NCBI RefSeq assembly: GCF_900102135.1
Contig: NZ_FMVJ01000002.1
Span: forward strand, 459,709 to 523,708
DNA length: 64,000 bases
Direction: 5' to 3'
Origin: Microvirga guangxiensis
GTDB taxonomy: Bacteria > Pseudomonadota > Alphaproteobacteria > Rhizobiales > Beijerinckiaceae
The notes beneath the pieces are model-generated. The model worked only from the letters and a program-made list of their open reading frames with translations. It did not search any database and had not been told where the DNA came from. Position numbers and translations under genes: made by a program. Shown here piece after piece: positions 53,741 through 62,241 of the stretch (the first letter of the stretch is position 1; each line of letters begins with the position of its first letter).

Positions 53741-56454
53741 GCCACCTCTCCTGCTACACTCGGGGCGGGTTCCATCGCAGGCGTCTTAGCACGCCTCTGC
53801 GGATCGGCCGCCTTCTCTGTGACAATACGTCCATCGCTAAAGCGCATCTGAACATCGAAAGCATCGGCCTGTCGATCATTGGACAGCACCATGAACAAGC
53901 TTTGTTGTTCAAGATGATCGAGAAGAGCCTGAAGGATCCTGTGAGCGCGCTCCTCATCGAAGGGAGCAAGCGCCCCGTCGATGATGAGAATGTCGGGCCG
54001 CTTCACCAGACAGCGCACCAGATTCACGCTGGCCCGTTCCTGCGGCGACAGAAGCCGGCCCGCGGCTCCCACTTCGTGGTCGAGGCCGATCCGCGCCACA
54101 TCCTCCAGCAAGTCGAGTTCCCGGACGACGGCGGCGACGGCTTCCGCGACCCGATGACGGGCATCCGCAACCTGATAATTGACCCGGCCGAAGAGCAGGT
54201 TGTCCCGCAGGGGCGCAGCCATGCAGATCCTCTCGGGATCGTAGAACTCCACCCCGGTGGCATCCGCCTTCTCGAGGGTTTCGCGTATCAGGCTGCGGGC
54301 CTCGACGACCTGCTGCCTCAACTCGTCATCGAGCAGGCCGAGGCGGTGCTTGGCCTCGACATAGGCGAGCGGCAGGGAGAGGAGCCTCGTCCTCTCATCC
54401 CGTTTCAGGTTGTGTCCGTTTCTCGACTGGCGGCGGAGGATGGCCTGGAATTCGGGGAGCTCCTCCGCGCCGATGAAGGAGAACTGCGCGAACAGCGAAT
54501 GGCCCGGCGGCAGCCCCTGGAAGATTTCGGTCATGGTCTCCGCGATCTCCAGACCCATCCGGGTGAGCTTGTCGGTGAGCCCTGCCCTATGAATGGCGCT
54601 TCGGAACAGCGGATTGTCGGCGAGATTGCGCCCCATGAATTCGTCGGAGATCGGAACGCCGAACAGGAGGTTCTCGGCGACAGTGGCCTGTTCGTTGTAG
54701 CGGCCCATGTCAAAGGGCTCGACGAGATCCGCCATTCCGTTCGAGCGGAAGTTTTCCTGCAGCCGACGGCGCGCCTCCACCACCCGCTCCGCGAGCGCCG
54801 TGTGCCGCTCGGGATCGATCTGGCCCGCAAGCCCGAACAGGTAGATCGCCTCTCCCATCTCGACGCGCTCCAGAAGGGTCACCAGCACCCGGTCGAGATC
54901 CTGCTCGTCCTTCAGCCCCACCCTTTCGTAGTCGATCCAGCAATCGGAGATGCTCTCGAACGGATTTCCGGTTCGCGCGGCCTCGGCGATGCGCTGCGCC
55001 ATCTCGCGCCTGTCCTCCTCGGTCTGGCCCATGGGCCTGAACCGCAGGCCATAGATGAGATTGTCGCGAATGCTGCCGGGGAAAAGGATCGGATCCACGC
55101 CCGCATAGGCGACCCTGCGTCCGACGACGGCGGGAGGAAGCCGCACGAGTTCCCGATCGCCGATGCAGATGCGTCCGCCGAAATTCGGAACGCGGCGTGC
55201 CAGAACGCGGGCCATGATGCTTGCGGCGGGGCTGCCGGGAGAGATCATCGCCACATTGGTGGGAAGCTCCAGAGAGAAGGAAGCATCCTCGATGATCATA
55301 TCGCCGTGAGGGCCGCTGATGCTGAGCCCTTCCGCCACGAGGGGCCCGGCCAGAGGTTCGTCCTCGATCTCCTCCTGGGATTCGATCATCGGTCCCAGAC
55401 GCTCTTCCGCGAAATGCTGGGTGACCTGATCGTATTTCACCTGCACGTCGAGGCGCTGCTGATCCCAGTCGATCAGCTCCTTCAAGGGCGGCGGCAACTC
55501 ACGGTAGGCGTTGATCACGGCCACGAGCTGACCGATGTCGAGCGTACCGCGAAGGGCGAAATAGCCGCCGATGGCGTAAAACAGGAACGGCGTCACCTGC
55601 GACAGGAAATTGTTGAGGAATTTGACCGCGAATTTCCGGTTGTAGATCTTCAGGCGGATGGAGAAGAGACCGAAGAGACGCCCGCCGATCTCCGCCCTTT
55701 CCCAGGCATAGGCATTGTGAACGTGCACAACCTCGATGCCGTCGAGCACCTCGCCGATGCGGCCCGCCAACTCGCGGGATGCAAGCTGGCGCTGCTTGCC
55801 CAGGCGCAGAAGCTCCCGGCGCAGCTTGGGGATGATGGTGAACTGAACCGCGATCACGCCGAGCGCCATGAGGCCGAGCCAGACGTTCTGGACCATGATG
55901 AAGACCAGCGCCGTCAGCGCCTGCATTCCGAGCAGGACCGGCGTGATGAAGGCATCGCCGATGAACCCGCCGATGGGCTCGACCTCATCCTTGATGATGG
56001 TCGCGGTCTCCGAGGATTTGACCGTGCGCAGGGCCTCCGGCGTGAAGCGCAGCACCATCGCGAAAAGCTCGAACCTCATGCGCCGAAGCATCCGCTCTCC
56101 AAGGACGCCCTTGGCGAGGTTGATCCAGTATTTGAAGCCGTTGTTCACGACCACGAAAAACAGGAACAGGGATGAGAGGCCGAGCAGCAGGCCGACCCTG
56201 CCCACCTGAAACCCATCGAAGAGATGGAGCGATCCGCCACCGAGCCATTGAGGCCAGTCGATATGGATTTGAAGGAAGGGTGCCGTAGCGTTCCCGTCCT
56301 TGAAGGCCTCGCCCTGGATGGCTTCATTCACGATCCGGCGAGGCAGATCGAGAGAAATGAAATAAAACGGTTGAGACAAAAGCACGACAAAGCATATGAA
56401 GAGCTGGTCGCGCTTGGAGTGAGTCCAGATGTATCTAAAGAGGCTCTTTTCCAT
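53737..56454 (-). CDS. ABC-exporter-like protein with degenerate ATPase motifs
   Basis: A 905-residue protein. Residues 1-330 form an ABC-exporter-type membrane domain with about six helices. Residues 375-890 carry an ABC ATPase-like domain in which every key site is altered: Walker A reads SPGSPAAS with Ala411 in place of Lys, the Q-loop AYAGVDP has Val453 for Gln, the signature is LSPQE, Walker B IIDGALAPFD has Gly827 for the catalytic Glu, and the H-loop has Asn859. About 290 extra residues lie between Q-loop and signature, including further IRDNLIYG-like copies at about 591 and 748. It is coupled to the cNMP-binding gene and divergent from a glycosyltransferase operon. ATP hydrolysis seems unlikely; transport or regulation of a glycan is inferred. 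Confidence 0.85.
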   Translation of the reverse strand: MEKSLFRYIWTHSKRDQLFICFVVLLSQPFYFISLDLPRRIVNEAIQGEAFKDGNATAPFLQIHIDWPQWLGGGSLHLFDGFQVGRVGLLLGLSSLFLFFVVVNNGFKYWINLAKGVLGERMLRRMRFELFAMVLRFTPEALRTVKSSETATIIKDEVEPIGGFIGDAFITPVLLGMQALTALVFIMVQNVWLGLMALGVIAVQFTIIPKLRRELLRLGKQRQLASRELAGRIGEVLDGIEVVHVHNAYAWERAEIGGRLFGLFSIRLKIYNRKFAVKFLNNFLSQVTPFLFYAIGGYFALRGTLDIGQLVAVINAYRELPPPLKELIDWDQQRLDVQVKYDQVTQHFAEERLGPMIESQEEIEDEPLAGPLVAEGLSISGPHGDMIIEDASFSLELPTNVAMISPGSPAASIMARVLARRVPNFGGRICIGDRELVRLPPAVVGRRVAYAGVDPILFPGSIRDNLIYGLRFRPMGQTEEDRREMAQRIAEAARTGNPFESISDCWIDYERVGLKDEQDLDRVLVTLLERVEMGEAIYLFGLAGQIDPERHTALAERVVEARRRLQENFRSNGMADLVEPFDMGRYNEQATVAENLLFGVPISDEFMGRNLADNPLFRSAIHRAGLTDKLTRMGLEIAETMTEIFQGLPPGHSLFAQFSFIGAEELPEFQAILRRQSRNGHNLKRDERTRLLSLPLAYVEAKHRLGLLDDELRQQVVEARSLIRETLEKADATGVEFYDPERICMAAPLRDNLLFGRVNYQVADARHRVAEAVAAVVRELDLLEDVARIGLDHEVGAAGRLLSPQERASVNLVRCLVKRPDILIIDGALAPFDEERAHRILQALLDHLEQQSLFMVLSNDRQADAFDVQMRFSDGRIVTEKAADPQRRAKTPAMEPAPSVAGEVA

Positions 56455-56556
56455 TGCCGTAGAGTTATAACCTTCAAAGCTGAAGAGAACCTCTTCCCGA
56501 TCTCTGATCCTGCCTTATCTGATCGGTGGGGGCATGAGAACAGGTAGAGACGGTAG

Positions 56557-56584
56557 ACGCGTCGTCAACTGACGCGCCTTTTTG
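56557..56584 (+). promoter_or_regulatory. Hairpin with T run in the leader of the glycosyltransferase operon
   Basis: ACGCGTC-type stem CGCGTC (56558-56563) pairs with GACGCG (56571-56576) around GTCAACT and is followed by CCTTTTTG. It ends only a few bases before the AAGGGG ribosome site of the first glycosyltransferase gene. No plus-strand gene lies upstream, so it may be an attenuator or the terminator of a short leader transcript. Confidence 0.45.
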
Positions 56585-56599
56585 CCAAGGGGCATCCGG

Positions 56600-57877
56600 A
56601 TGGCGGATTTGGCGACCATTGCGAACAAGGACCCGGCTCCGCGCACGATCTGGCCCGGTCCTGCCCGTGGCCCCCGTGTTCTGATCTACAGTCACGATAC
56701 GTTCGGCCTGGGGCATCTACGCCGCTCGCGCGCCCTTGCCAATGCCATCGTCGGCGACCATGCCGACGCCTCGGTGGTGATCATCTCGGGCTCCCCTGTG
56801 ATCGGCAATTTCGAGTTCGGCAGCGGGGTCGATTACATCCGCATTCCGGGCGTCACCAAACTTCCGGACGGCGATTACCGCACTCTCAATCTCAACGTGA
56901 GCCTGGACGAGGCGGTGGGCCTGCGCCAGGCGCTCATTCTCCAGACCGCGAAGGCTTTCCAGCCTGACGTGTTCATCGTGGACAAGGAGCCCACCGGCTT
57001 CCGCGGCGAGGTCGTCCCGGCTCTCGACTATCTGCAGGCCGTCGGCTGCCGCCTCGTGCTGGGCATCCGCGACGTGATGGACGAGCCCGCCCTTCTCATT
57101 CCCGAATGGGAGCGCAAGGGAGCGCGGGAAGCGCTGATCCGCTATTACGACGAGATCTGGGTCTATGGCCTGAAGGACGTGCATCAGCCGCTCCAGGCCT
57201 TCGACCTGCCGGAGGAAGTGAGCCGCCGCATCACCTATACCGGCTATCTGCGCCGCGAGATTCCGCCCACGCCCTCGCTGACGAAATATCCGAAGATCAC
57301 CAAGCAGCCCTTCATCCTCGTCACCACCGGCGGCGGCGGCGACGGCGACGATCTCATCGACTGGGTGATCTCGGCCTACGAGGCGGATCAGACCCTGGAG
57401 CAGCCCGCCCTCATTCTCTTCGGTCCCTTCATCGATCGCGACACGCGCCGCGCCTTCGTGGAGCGCATCGCCAAGCAGCCGAAGCTCGATGTGATGTCCT
57501 TCGACAACAAGATCGAGCGGCTCATGAAGAAGGCCGACGCCATCGTGGCCATGGGCGGGTACAACACGTTCTGCGAGGCGCTGTCCTTCGACAAGCGAAC
57601 CCTTATCGTGCCGCGCACGAAGCCCCGGCTGGAGCAGTATATCCGCGCTGTCGAAGCCGAGCGCCTCGGCCTCGTGCGCATGCTGAGCGACCACAATGAG
57701 CCGCGCACGCCGGAGCGCATGGCAGCGGCCTTGAAGGCCCTCTCCTCGCAGCCGCGCCCATCCGAGGTGACCATCCCCGGTCTCCTCGACGGACTTGACC
57801 GGGTTCAGGAGCGGCTTAAGGCTCTCACCAAGTCTGCAATCCAGTTGACGCCTGCCTATCATCAGGCGGCCGAGTAA
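56600..57877 (+). CDS. Predicted glycosyltransferase, MurG-like GT-B fold (COG4671 type)
   Basis: A 425-residue glycosyltransferase. The opening IYSHDTFGLGHLRRSRALANAI has the G-x-G-H-x-x-R motif of MurG/GT28-like enzymes, and the C-terminal half has FILVTTGGGGDGDDLIDW and DAIVAMGGYNTFCEALSF, the nucleotide-sugar site. It resembles a group found in alphaproteobacteria as predicted glycosyltransferases of unknown product. ATG 56600 has AAGGGG seven bases upstream. It opens a four-gene run: 8-base gap, then 4-base and 13-base overlaps. The gene at 60284 carries a related glycosyltransferase domain. Confidence 0.82.
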   Translation: MADLATIANKDPAPRTIWPGPARGPRVLIYSHDTFGLGHLRRSRALANAIVGDHADASVVIISGSPVIGNFEFGSGVDYIRIPGVTKLPDGDYRTLNLNVSLDEAVGLRQALILQTAKAFQPDVFIVDKEPTGFRGEVVPALDYLQAVGCRLVLGIRDVMDEPALLIPEWERKGAREALIRYYDEIWVYGLKDVHQPLQAFDLPEEVSRRITYTGYLRREIPPTPSLTKYPKITKQPFILVTTGGGGDGDDLIDWVISAYEADQTLEQPALILFGPFIDRDTRRAFVERIAKQPKLDVMSFDNKIERLMKKADAIVAMGGYNTFCEALSFDKRTLIVPRTKPRLEQYIRAVEAERLGLVRMLSDHNEPRTPERMAAALKALSSQPRPSEVTIPGLLDGLDRVQERLKALTKSAIQLTPAYHQAAE

Positions 57878-57885
57878 AGTTTCTG

Positions 57886-59157
57886 ATGCTTCCTTCACTT
57901 GAAGCCCGGCGGATCGCCATCGTCATGAAGGGCTATCCGCGGCTGTCCGAGACGTTCATCGCACAGGAGATCCTGGCGCTCGAAGGACGCGGTCTCGACC
58001 TCGAAATCTGGTCCCTCCGCCATCCAACGGAGCGGGCCGTGCACCCGATGAACAAGAAGATCAGGGCGCGGGTCACCTACCTGCCGGAATATCTTTACGA
58101 AGAGCCCTTGCGCGTTCTCAAGGGCGCCTGCTGGAGCCTTGGGAGAAAAGGATTCGGCGCAACGATCAAAGCCTTCTGGCGCGACCTGAAGCGGGATTTC
58201 ACGGCAAACCGCGTGCGTCGTCTGGGACAGGCCTTCGTCATGGCGCGGGAGCTGCCTGCGGACGTGAAGCACCTGCACGTTCATTACCTGCACACGCCCG
58301 CCTCCGTGGTGCGCTATGCGGCGCTGCTCACCGGACGAACCTGGTCCTTCTCGGCTCATGCCAAGGACATCTGGACCACGCCCGATTGGGAAAAGAGCGA
58401 GAAGATGCGGGAAGCCCTGTGGGGCGTCACCTGCACGATCCATGGCGTGGAGCATCTGCAGGCTCTGTCGACGCCGGACCGGATGACGCTGGCCTATCAC
58501 GGCCTCGACCTGTCGCGCTTTCCGGCACCGCCTGAGAGCCGCCCGGCCCGCGACGGCGCCAATCCCATGGACCCGATACGGATCGTATCCGTCGGGCGCG
58601 CGGTGGCGAAGAAAGGTTACGGCGACCTGATCCAGGCGCTTGCCGCACTTCCGAGCGATCTGCATTGGCGCTTCGCGCATGTGGGCGGAGGCGAGCTTCT
58701 CGCGAGCCTCAAGAAGCAGGCGCAGCAGGCGGGCATCGCCGACAGGGTCGCGTTTCTCGGATCGAAGGCGCAGCCCGACATCATTGCCCTGCTGCGCGAG
58801 GCCGACCTCTTCGTGCTCCCCTCCAAGAAAGCGGCGTCCGGCGATCGGGATGGATTGCCGAACGTGATCATGGAGGCGGCGAGCCAGGGGCTTGCGATCA
58901 TCGCGACGGACTTTGCCGGCATTCCGGAATTCATCCGGGACGGCGTGGAGGGAAGGCTCGTGCCGCCCGGCGATTGGGAAGCCCTGTCGAATGCGCTCAA
59001 CCTCCTCGCCCGCGAACCTCATGCGCGCAAGAGCCTGGGTGATGCCGCGTTCAGCCGCCTTCGCAGCGACTTCTCGATGGAAGGCGGCATCGACATGCTG
59101 GAAACGCGCTTCCGCGCGCTTGTCGGCCATCAGCAAACAAAGCCGGAGCCGGTGTGA
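57886..59157 (+). CDS. GT4 family glycosyltransferase, WcaL-like
   Basis: A 423-residue retaining glycosyltransferase. It begins RIAIVMKGYPRLSETFIAQEILALE, a start shared with colanic-acid WcaL-type enzymes, has HLHVHYLHTPASVVRYAALLTG and SFSAHAKDIWTT in the acceptor half, and GLPNVIMEAASQGLAIIATDFAGIPEFI with the donor-binding E-x7-E in the donor half. The enzyme should act on the cytoplasmic face, building an exopolysaccharide or related glycan. Its last bases overlap the GTG start of the next gene. Confidence 0.88.
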   Translation: MLPSLEARRIAIVMKGYPRLSETFIAQEILALEGRGLDLEIWSLRHPTERAVHPMNKKIRARVTYLPEYLYEEPLRVLKGACWSLGRKGFGATIKAFWRDLKRDFTANRVRRLGQAFVMARELPADVKHLHVHYLHTPASVVRYAALLTGRTWSFSAHAKDIWTTPDWEKSEKMREALWGVTCTIHGVEHLQALSTPDRMTLAYHGLDLSRFPAPPESRPARDGANPMDPIRIVSVGRAVAKKGYGDLIQALAALPSDLHWRFAHVGGGELLASLKKQAQQAGIADRVAFLGSKAQPDIIALLREADLFVLPSKKAASGDRDGLPNVIMEAASQGLAIIATDFAGIPEFIRDGVEGRLVPPGDWEALSNALNLLAREPHARKSLGDAAFSRLRSDFSMEGGIDMLETRFRALVGHQQTKPEPV

Positions 59158-60296
59158 GCGACAAGCGACCTGTTGCGTTCTATGCCCCGTTGAAGAGCCC
59201 GAACCACCCTCTCCCATCGGGCGATCGCACCATGGCGCGCCTTCTCGTCAAGGCTCTCGACCGCGCAGGCTTCGCACCGCAGCTCGCGAGCGAATTGCGA
59301 ACCCTCGACAAGGCCGGCGACAAGCAGGTTCAGGAGAACCTCAAGCAGCAATCGCTCGTCGAAGCATCCCGCCTCATCGCGCATTATTCCGCTCTGCCGA
59401 AGGAGGAGCGGCCTGCCCTGTGGTTCACCTATCACGTCTACTACAAGGCTCCCGACTGGATCGGCCCGCAGGTCTGCGAAGCGCTGAACATTCCATACGT
59501 GATTGCGGAAGGCTCGCGGGCCTCCAAGCGTGCTGAGGGACCATGGGCGCTGGGGCACCAGGGCGCGGAAAAAGCCCTCGATTCAGCGAACGCCATTCTC
59601 GTGATGACGCACAAGGACCGCGTTGCGCTGGAGAAGGCGCGTCCCGCCCATCAAGCGCTGATCGACCTGCTACCTTTCGTCGATGCGGATGAATGGCCCA
59701 GGCCCTCCCCTTCGAAACGATCCGGCGCACCGCGCCTCCTGACCGTCGCGATGATGAGGGACGGCGACAAGCACGCCTCCTACCGCATCCTGGCGAGCGC
59801 GCTCGAGCGCATCGCCGACCTTCCCTGGACGCTCGACATCGTCGGCGATGGGGAAGCGCGTGCCGGGATCGAACGCATGTTTGAACCCTTCGCGGAGCGC
59901 GTGCGCTTTCATGGAGCCATCGAGAGGCAGGAGGATCTCGCTTCCCTCTATCAAGGGGCCGACCTGTTCGTCTGGCCCGCGGTCAACGAGGCCTACGGCA
60001 TGGTGCTCCTGGAGGCCCAGCTTTTCGGATGTTCCGTCGTCGCCGGTAATTTCGGGGGCGTCGCCAGCGTGGTGAGACATGACGAGACGGGCCTGTTGAC
60101 CTTGCCCGGCGATGTCACAGCTTTCGCGGATGGAATGAGAAACCTTCTTGAACATCCTGAGCGGCTTCTGGCGCTCGGACACCACGCGCAACGTTTCGTT
60201 GCTGAGGAGCGCGATCTTGACAGCGCAGCCTTGCGATTGCGCGAGGCTCTGTGCTTGCTAGTGACGCCAGAAGGAGCACGAACTTGCGCGTCCTGA
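59154..60296 (+). CDS. GT4 family glycosyltransferase
   Basis: A 380-residue glycosyltransferase starting at GTG in a GTGA overlap with the previous gene. The N-terminal half has FYAPLKSPNHPLPSGDRTMARLL, and the donor half DIVGDGEARAGIERMF and WPAVNEAYGMVLLEAQLFG with the E-x7-E motif, then GVASVVRHDETGLL. The acceptor and donor sugars are unknown. Its 3' end overlaps the next gene by 13 bases, so all four genes should be translated from one message. Confidence 0.87.
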   Translation: MSDKRPVAFYAPLKSPNHPLPSGDRTMARLLVKALDRAGFAPQLASELRTLDKAGDKQVQENLKQQSLVEASRLIAHYSALPKEERPALWFTYHVYYKAPDWIGPQVCEALNIPYVIAEGSRASKRAEGPWALGHQGAEKALDSANAILVMTHKDRVALEKARPAHQALIDLLPFVDADEWPRPSPSKRSGAPRLLTVAMMRDGDKHASYRILASALERIADLPWTLDIVGDGEARAGIERMFEPFAERVRFHGAIERQEDLASLYQGADLFVWPAVNEAYGMVLLEAQLFGCSVVAGNFGGVASVVRHDETGLLTLPGDVTAFADGMRNLLEHPERLLALGHHAQRFVAEERDLDSAALRLREALCLLVTPEGARTCAS

Positions 60297-62209
60297 TCGT
60301 CGTCACGCATCTTCTGGGCGCGGGGCATCTCACGCGCGCCGCAGCCCTCGCCCGCGCCTTCGCCGAGTCGGGGCACACGGTCACGCTGGTTTCGGGAGGC
60401 GGGCCTCTTCAACCCGCCGGTCTCGACAATGTCGCCTTCGTTCAATTGCCGCCCGTGCGCATCGTCGGCACCGACTTCAAGAATCTGCTCGACGAGGACG
60501 GTGCTCCGGTTCACAACTTCCGGCTGGCGGACAGGCGCATCCAGCTTCTCGATACGTTGAGAGCATTCCGTCCCGACATCGTCATCACCGAACTCTTTCC
60601 CTTCGGCCGCCGCGTTCTGGCGGACGAGTTCACAATGCTTCTCGATGAAGCGAGAAGGCAGGATCCGCGACCGCTCGTCCTGTGCTCGATCCGCGATATT
60701 CTTGCGGCCCCCTCGAAGCCCGAGCGCATCGAGGAGACGCATGCACGCATTCTCGAAAGCTACGACGCCATCCTCGTCCATGGCGATCCGCAGATCGTGC
60801 CCCTGGAGGCCACATGGCCCGTGGACGAGCGCATCCGTCCGCTCATTCGCTACACCGGTTACGTGGATGAGAATCCGAAAGCCTTGGAGCAGACGGAGCG
60901 GGAAGGCATTCTCGTCTCCGGCGGATCGAGCGCGGCAAGCCTGCCGCTCTACCGCACGGCCATTGCGGCGGCACAGGAGCTGATCGACAGGCCCTGGCGC
61001 ATCCTGATCGGGCGCGGCGTCGCGGAGGCAGAGTTCACGGCGCTGCGCGACAGCGCCCCTTCCCATGTGATTGTCGAGCGGGCACGGCCCGACTTCCGCG
61101 CCCTGCTGGCTCAGGCCGAACTCTCCATCAGCCAAGCCGGCTACAACACAGCCGTCGATCTTCTGCGCAGCAACGTGAAAGCCGTTCTCGTGCCGTTCGA
61201 AGCAGGCCACGAAACCGAGCAGCGCCTGCGTGCGGAACGACTGCAGGCGCTCGGTCTCGCCGAGATCGTGCGGGAGGCCGCTCTCTCTCCTCGCAGCCTT
61301 ATCGAGGCCGTGCATCGCAGCCTGTCGCAAGAACCATCGCTGCCCCCCGATATCGCGCTCGATGGGGCCCGCCGGACGGTCGCCATCACGGAGGGCCTCG
61401 ATCCTCCCCGCCCTGCCCTTCACCGCCGTATCGATTGGTCGCCCGTAGACCGCGCGCTCGGCCATGCCAGAGATCGCGGCTGTCCTGTCCGGTTCTGGTG
61501 GCGCGATGACGACGCGGTGGCGGACACGCCCCAGCTCGACCGCCTTCTCTCCTTGAGCCGCAGCGCGGAGGCAAGTGTCGCGCTTGCTGCCATCCCCCAA
61601 CGTCTCGAGCCGTCGCTGGCCTCGCGCTTGGACAACGAGCACTCGGCCTTCGCCCTGGTTCATGGCTGGTCGCATGCCAACCATGCTCCGACTGGCGAGA
61701 AGAAGGCGGAGTTCGGCGCTCACCGCTCCATCGAGATCATGGCCGGGGAAGCGGAGCAGTCGCTCCTTGTTGCTCGTGAGAGGCTTGGCTCCAAGCTCCT
61801 TCCCGTCTTCGTCCCGCCCTGGAACCGGATCGCCTCCGGGCTGGTGCCTCACCTGCACCGCCTGGGCTTTGCCGCGCTCTCCTGCTTCAATGAGCGCAGG
61901 ATCGCCTTTCCCGCCAGGGGACCCTTGCAGGTCAATACCCACCTCGACCCTATCGACTGGCACGGCACGAGGAGCCTGATCGAGCCAGTCGCGATCATTG
62001 CGAAGCTGGCCACAGCCATCGAGCGCAGGATCTCAGGCGATGCGGATGCAGAGGAACCGATAGGGCTCCTGACCCATCATCTGGTGCATGATGAAGTCAT
62101 CTGGTCCTTTTGCGAGGAGCTGATGACGCACCTCCTCGCGAAGGGTGCTCCCATCCTCAGCCCTGTCGACGTGTTTTCAGCGAGAAACAGGATCACAACC
62201 TTGGCCTGA
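60284..62209 (+). CDS. Glycosyltransferase fused to a polysaccharide-deacetylase-like domain
   Basis: A 641-residue two-domain protein. Residues 1-360 are a MurG-like glycosyltransferase (THLLGAGHLTRAAALARAF with G-x-G-H-x-x-R; LSISQAGYNTAVDLL). Residues 390-640 look like a CE4/NodB-type deacetylase: Arg-Asp-Asp-Asp at 407-410, His460-G-W-S-H464 for the metal, PPWNR at 511-515 and THHLVHDE at 597-604. One chain may add a sugar and deacetylate it, for example an N-acetylhexosamine. The start is TTG 60284 with AAGGAG seven bases upstream; the frame continues upstream but unlike the family. It closes the four-gene cluster. Confidence 0.83.
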   Translation: MRVLIVVTHLLGAGHLTRAAALARAFAESGHTVTLVSGGGPLQPAGLDNVAFVQLPPVRIVGTDFKNLLDEDGAPVHNFRLADRRIQLLDTLRAFRPDIVITELFPFGRRVLADEFTMLLDEARRQDPRPLVLCSIRDILAAPSKPERIEETHARILESYDAILVHGDPQIVPLEATWPVDERIRPLIRYTGYVDENPKALEQTEREGILVSGGSSAASLPLYRTAIAAAQELIDRPWRILIGRGVAEAEFTALRDSAPSHVIVERARPDFRALLAQAELSISQAGYNTAVDLLRSNVKAVLVPFEAGHETEQRLRAERLQALGLAEIVREAALSPRSLIEAVHRSLSQEPSLPPDIALDGARRTVAITEGLDPPRPALHRRIDWSPVDRALGHARDRGCPVRFWWRDDDAVADTPQLDRLLSLSRSAEASVALAAIPQRLEPSLASRLDNEHSAFALVHGWSHANHAPTGEKKAEFGAHRSIEIMAGEAEQSLLVARERLGSKLLPVFVPPWNRIASGLVPHLHRLGFAALSCFNERRIAFPARGPLQVNTHLDPIDWHGTRSLIEPVAIIAKLATAIERRISGDADAEEPIGLLTHHLVHDEVIWSFCEELMTHLLAKGAPILSPVDVFSARNRITTLA

Positions 62210-62241
62210 TGCGTTATGATGAGTGCTTGCTGGAGAAGCCT

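Noticed and set aside
53902..56175. Open frame of over 750 codons antisense to the ABC-like gene
   Set aside because: It has no ribosome site or known motifs, and the sense frame shows clear membrane helices and ABC-like order.
59993..61963. Long minus-strand frame across the glycosyltransferase genes
   Set aside because: Composition is that of a GC-driven shadow, and the plus strand encodes recognisable glycosyltransferases with overlapping starts and stops.
62209..62241. Earlier ATG for the two-domain ABC gene, overlapping the previous stop as TGATG
   Set aside because: It is possible but lacks a ribosome site; ATG 62242 has GGAGA upstream and begins the usual family N-terminus.
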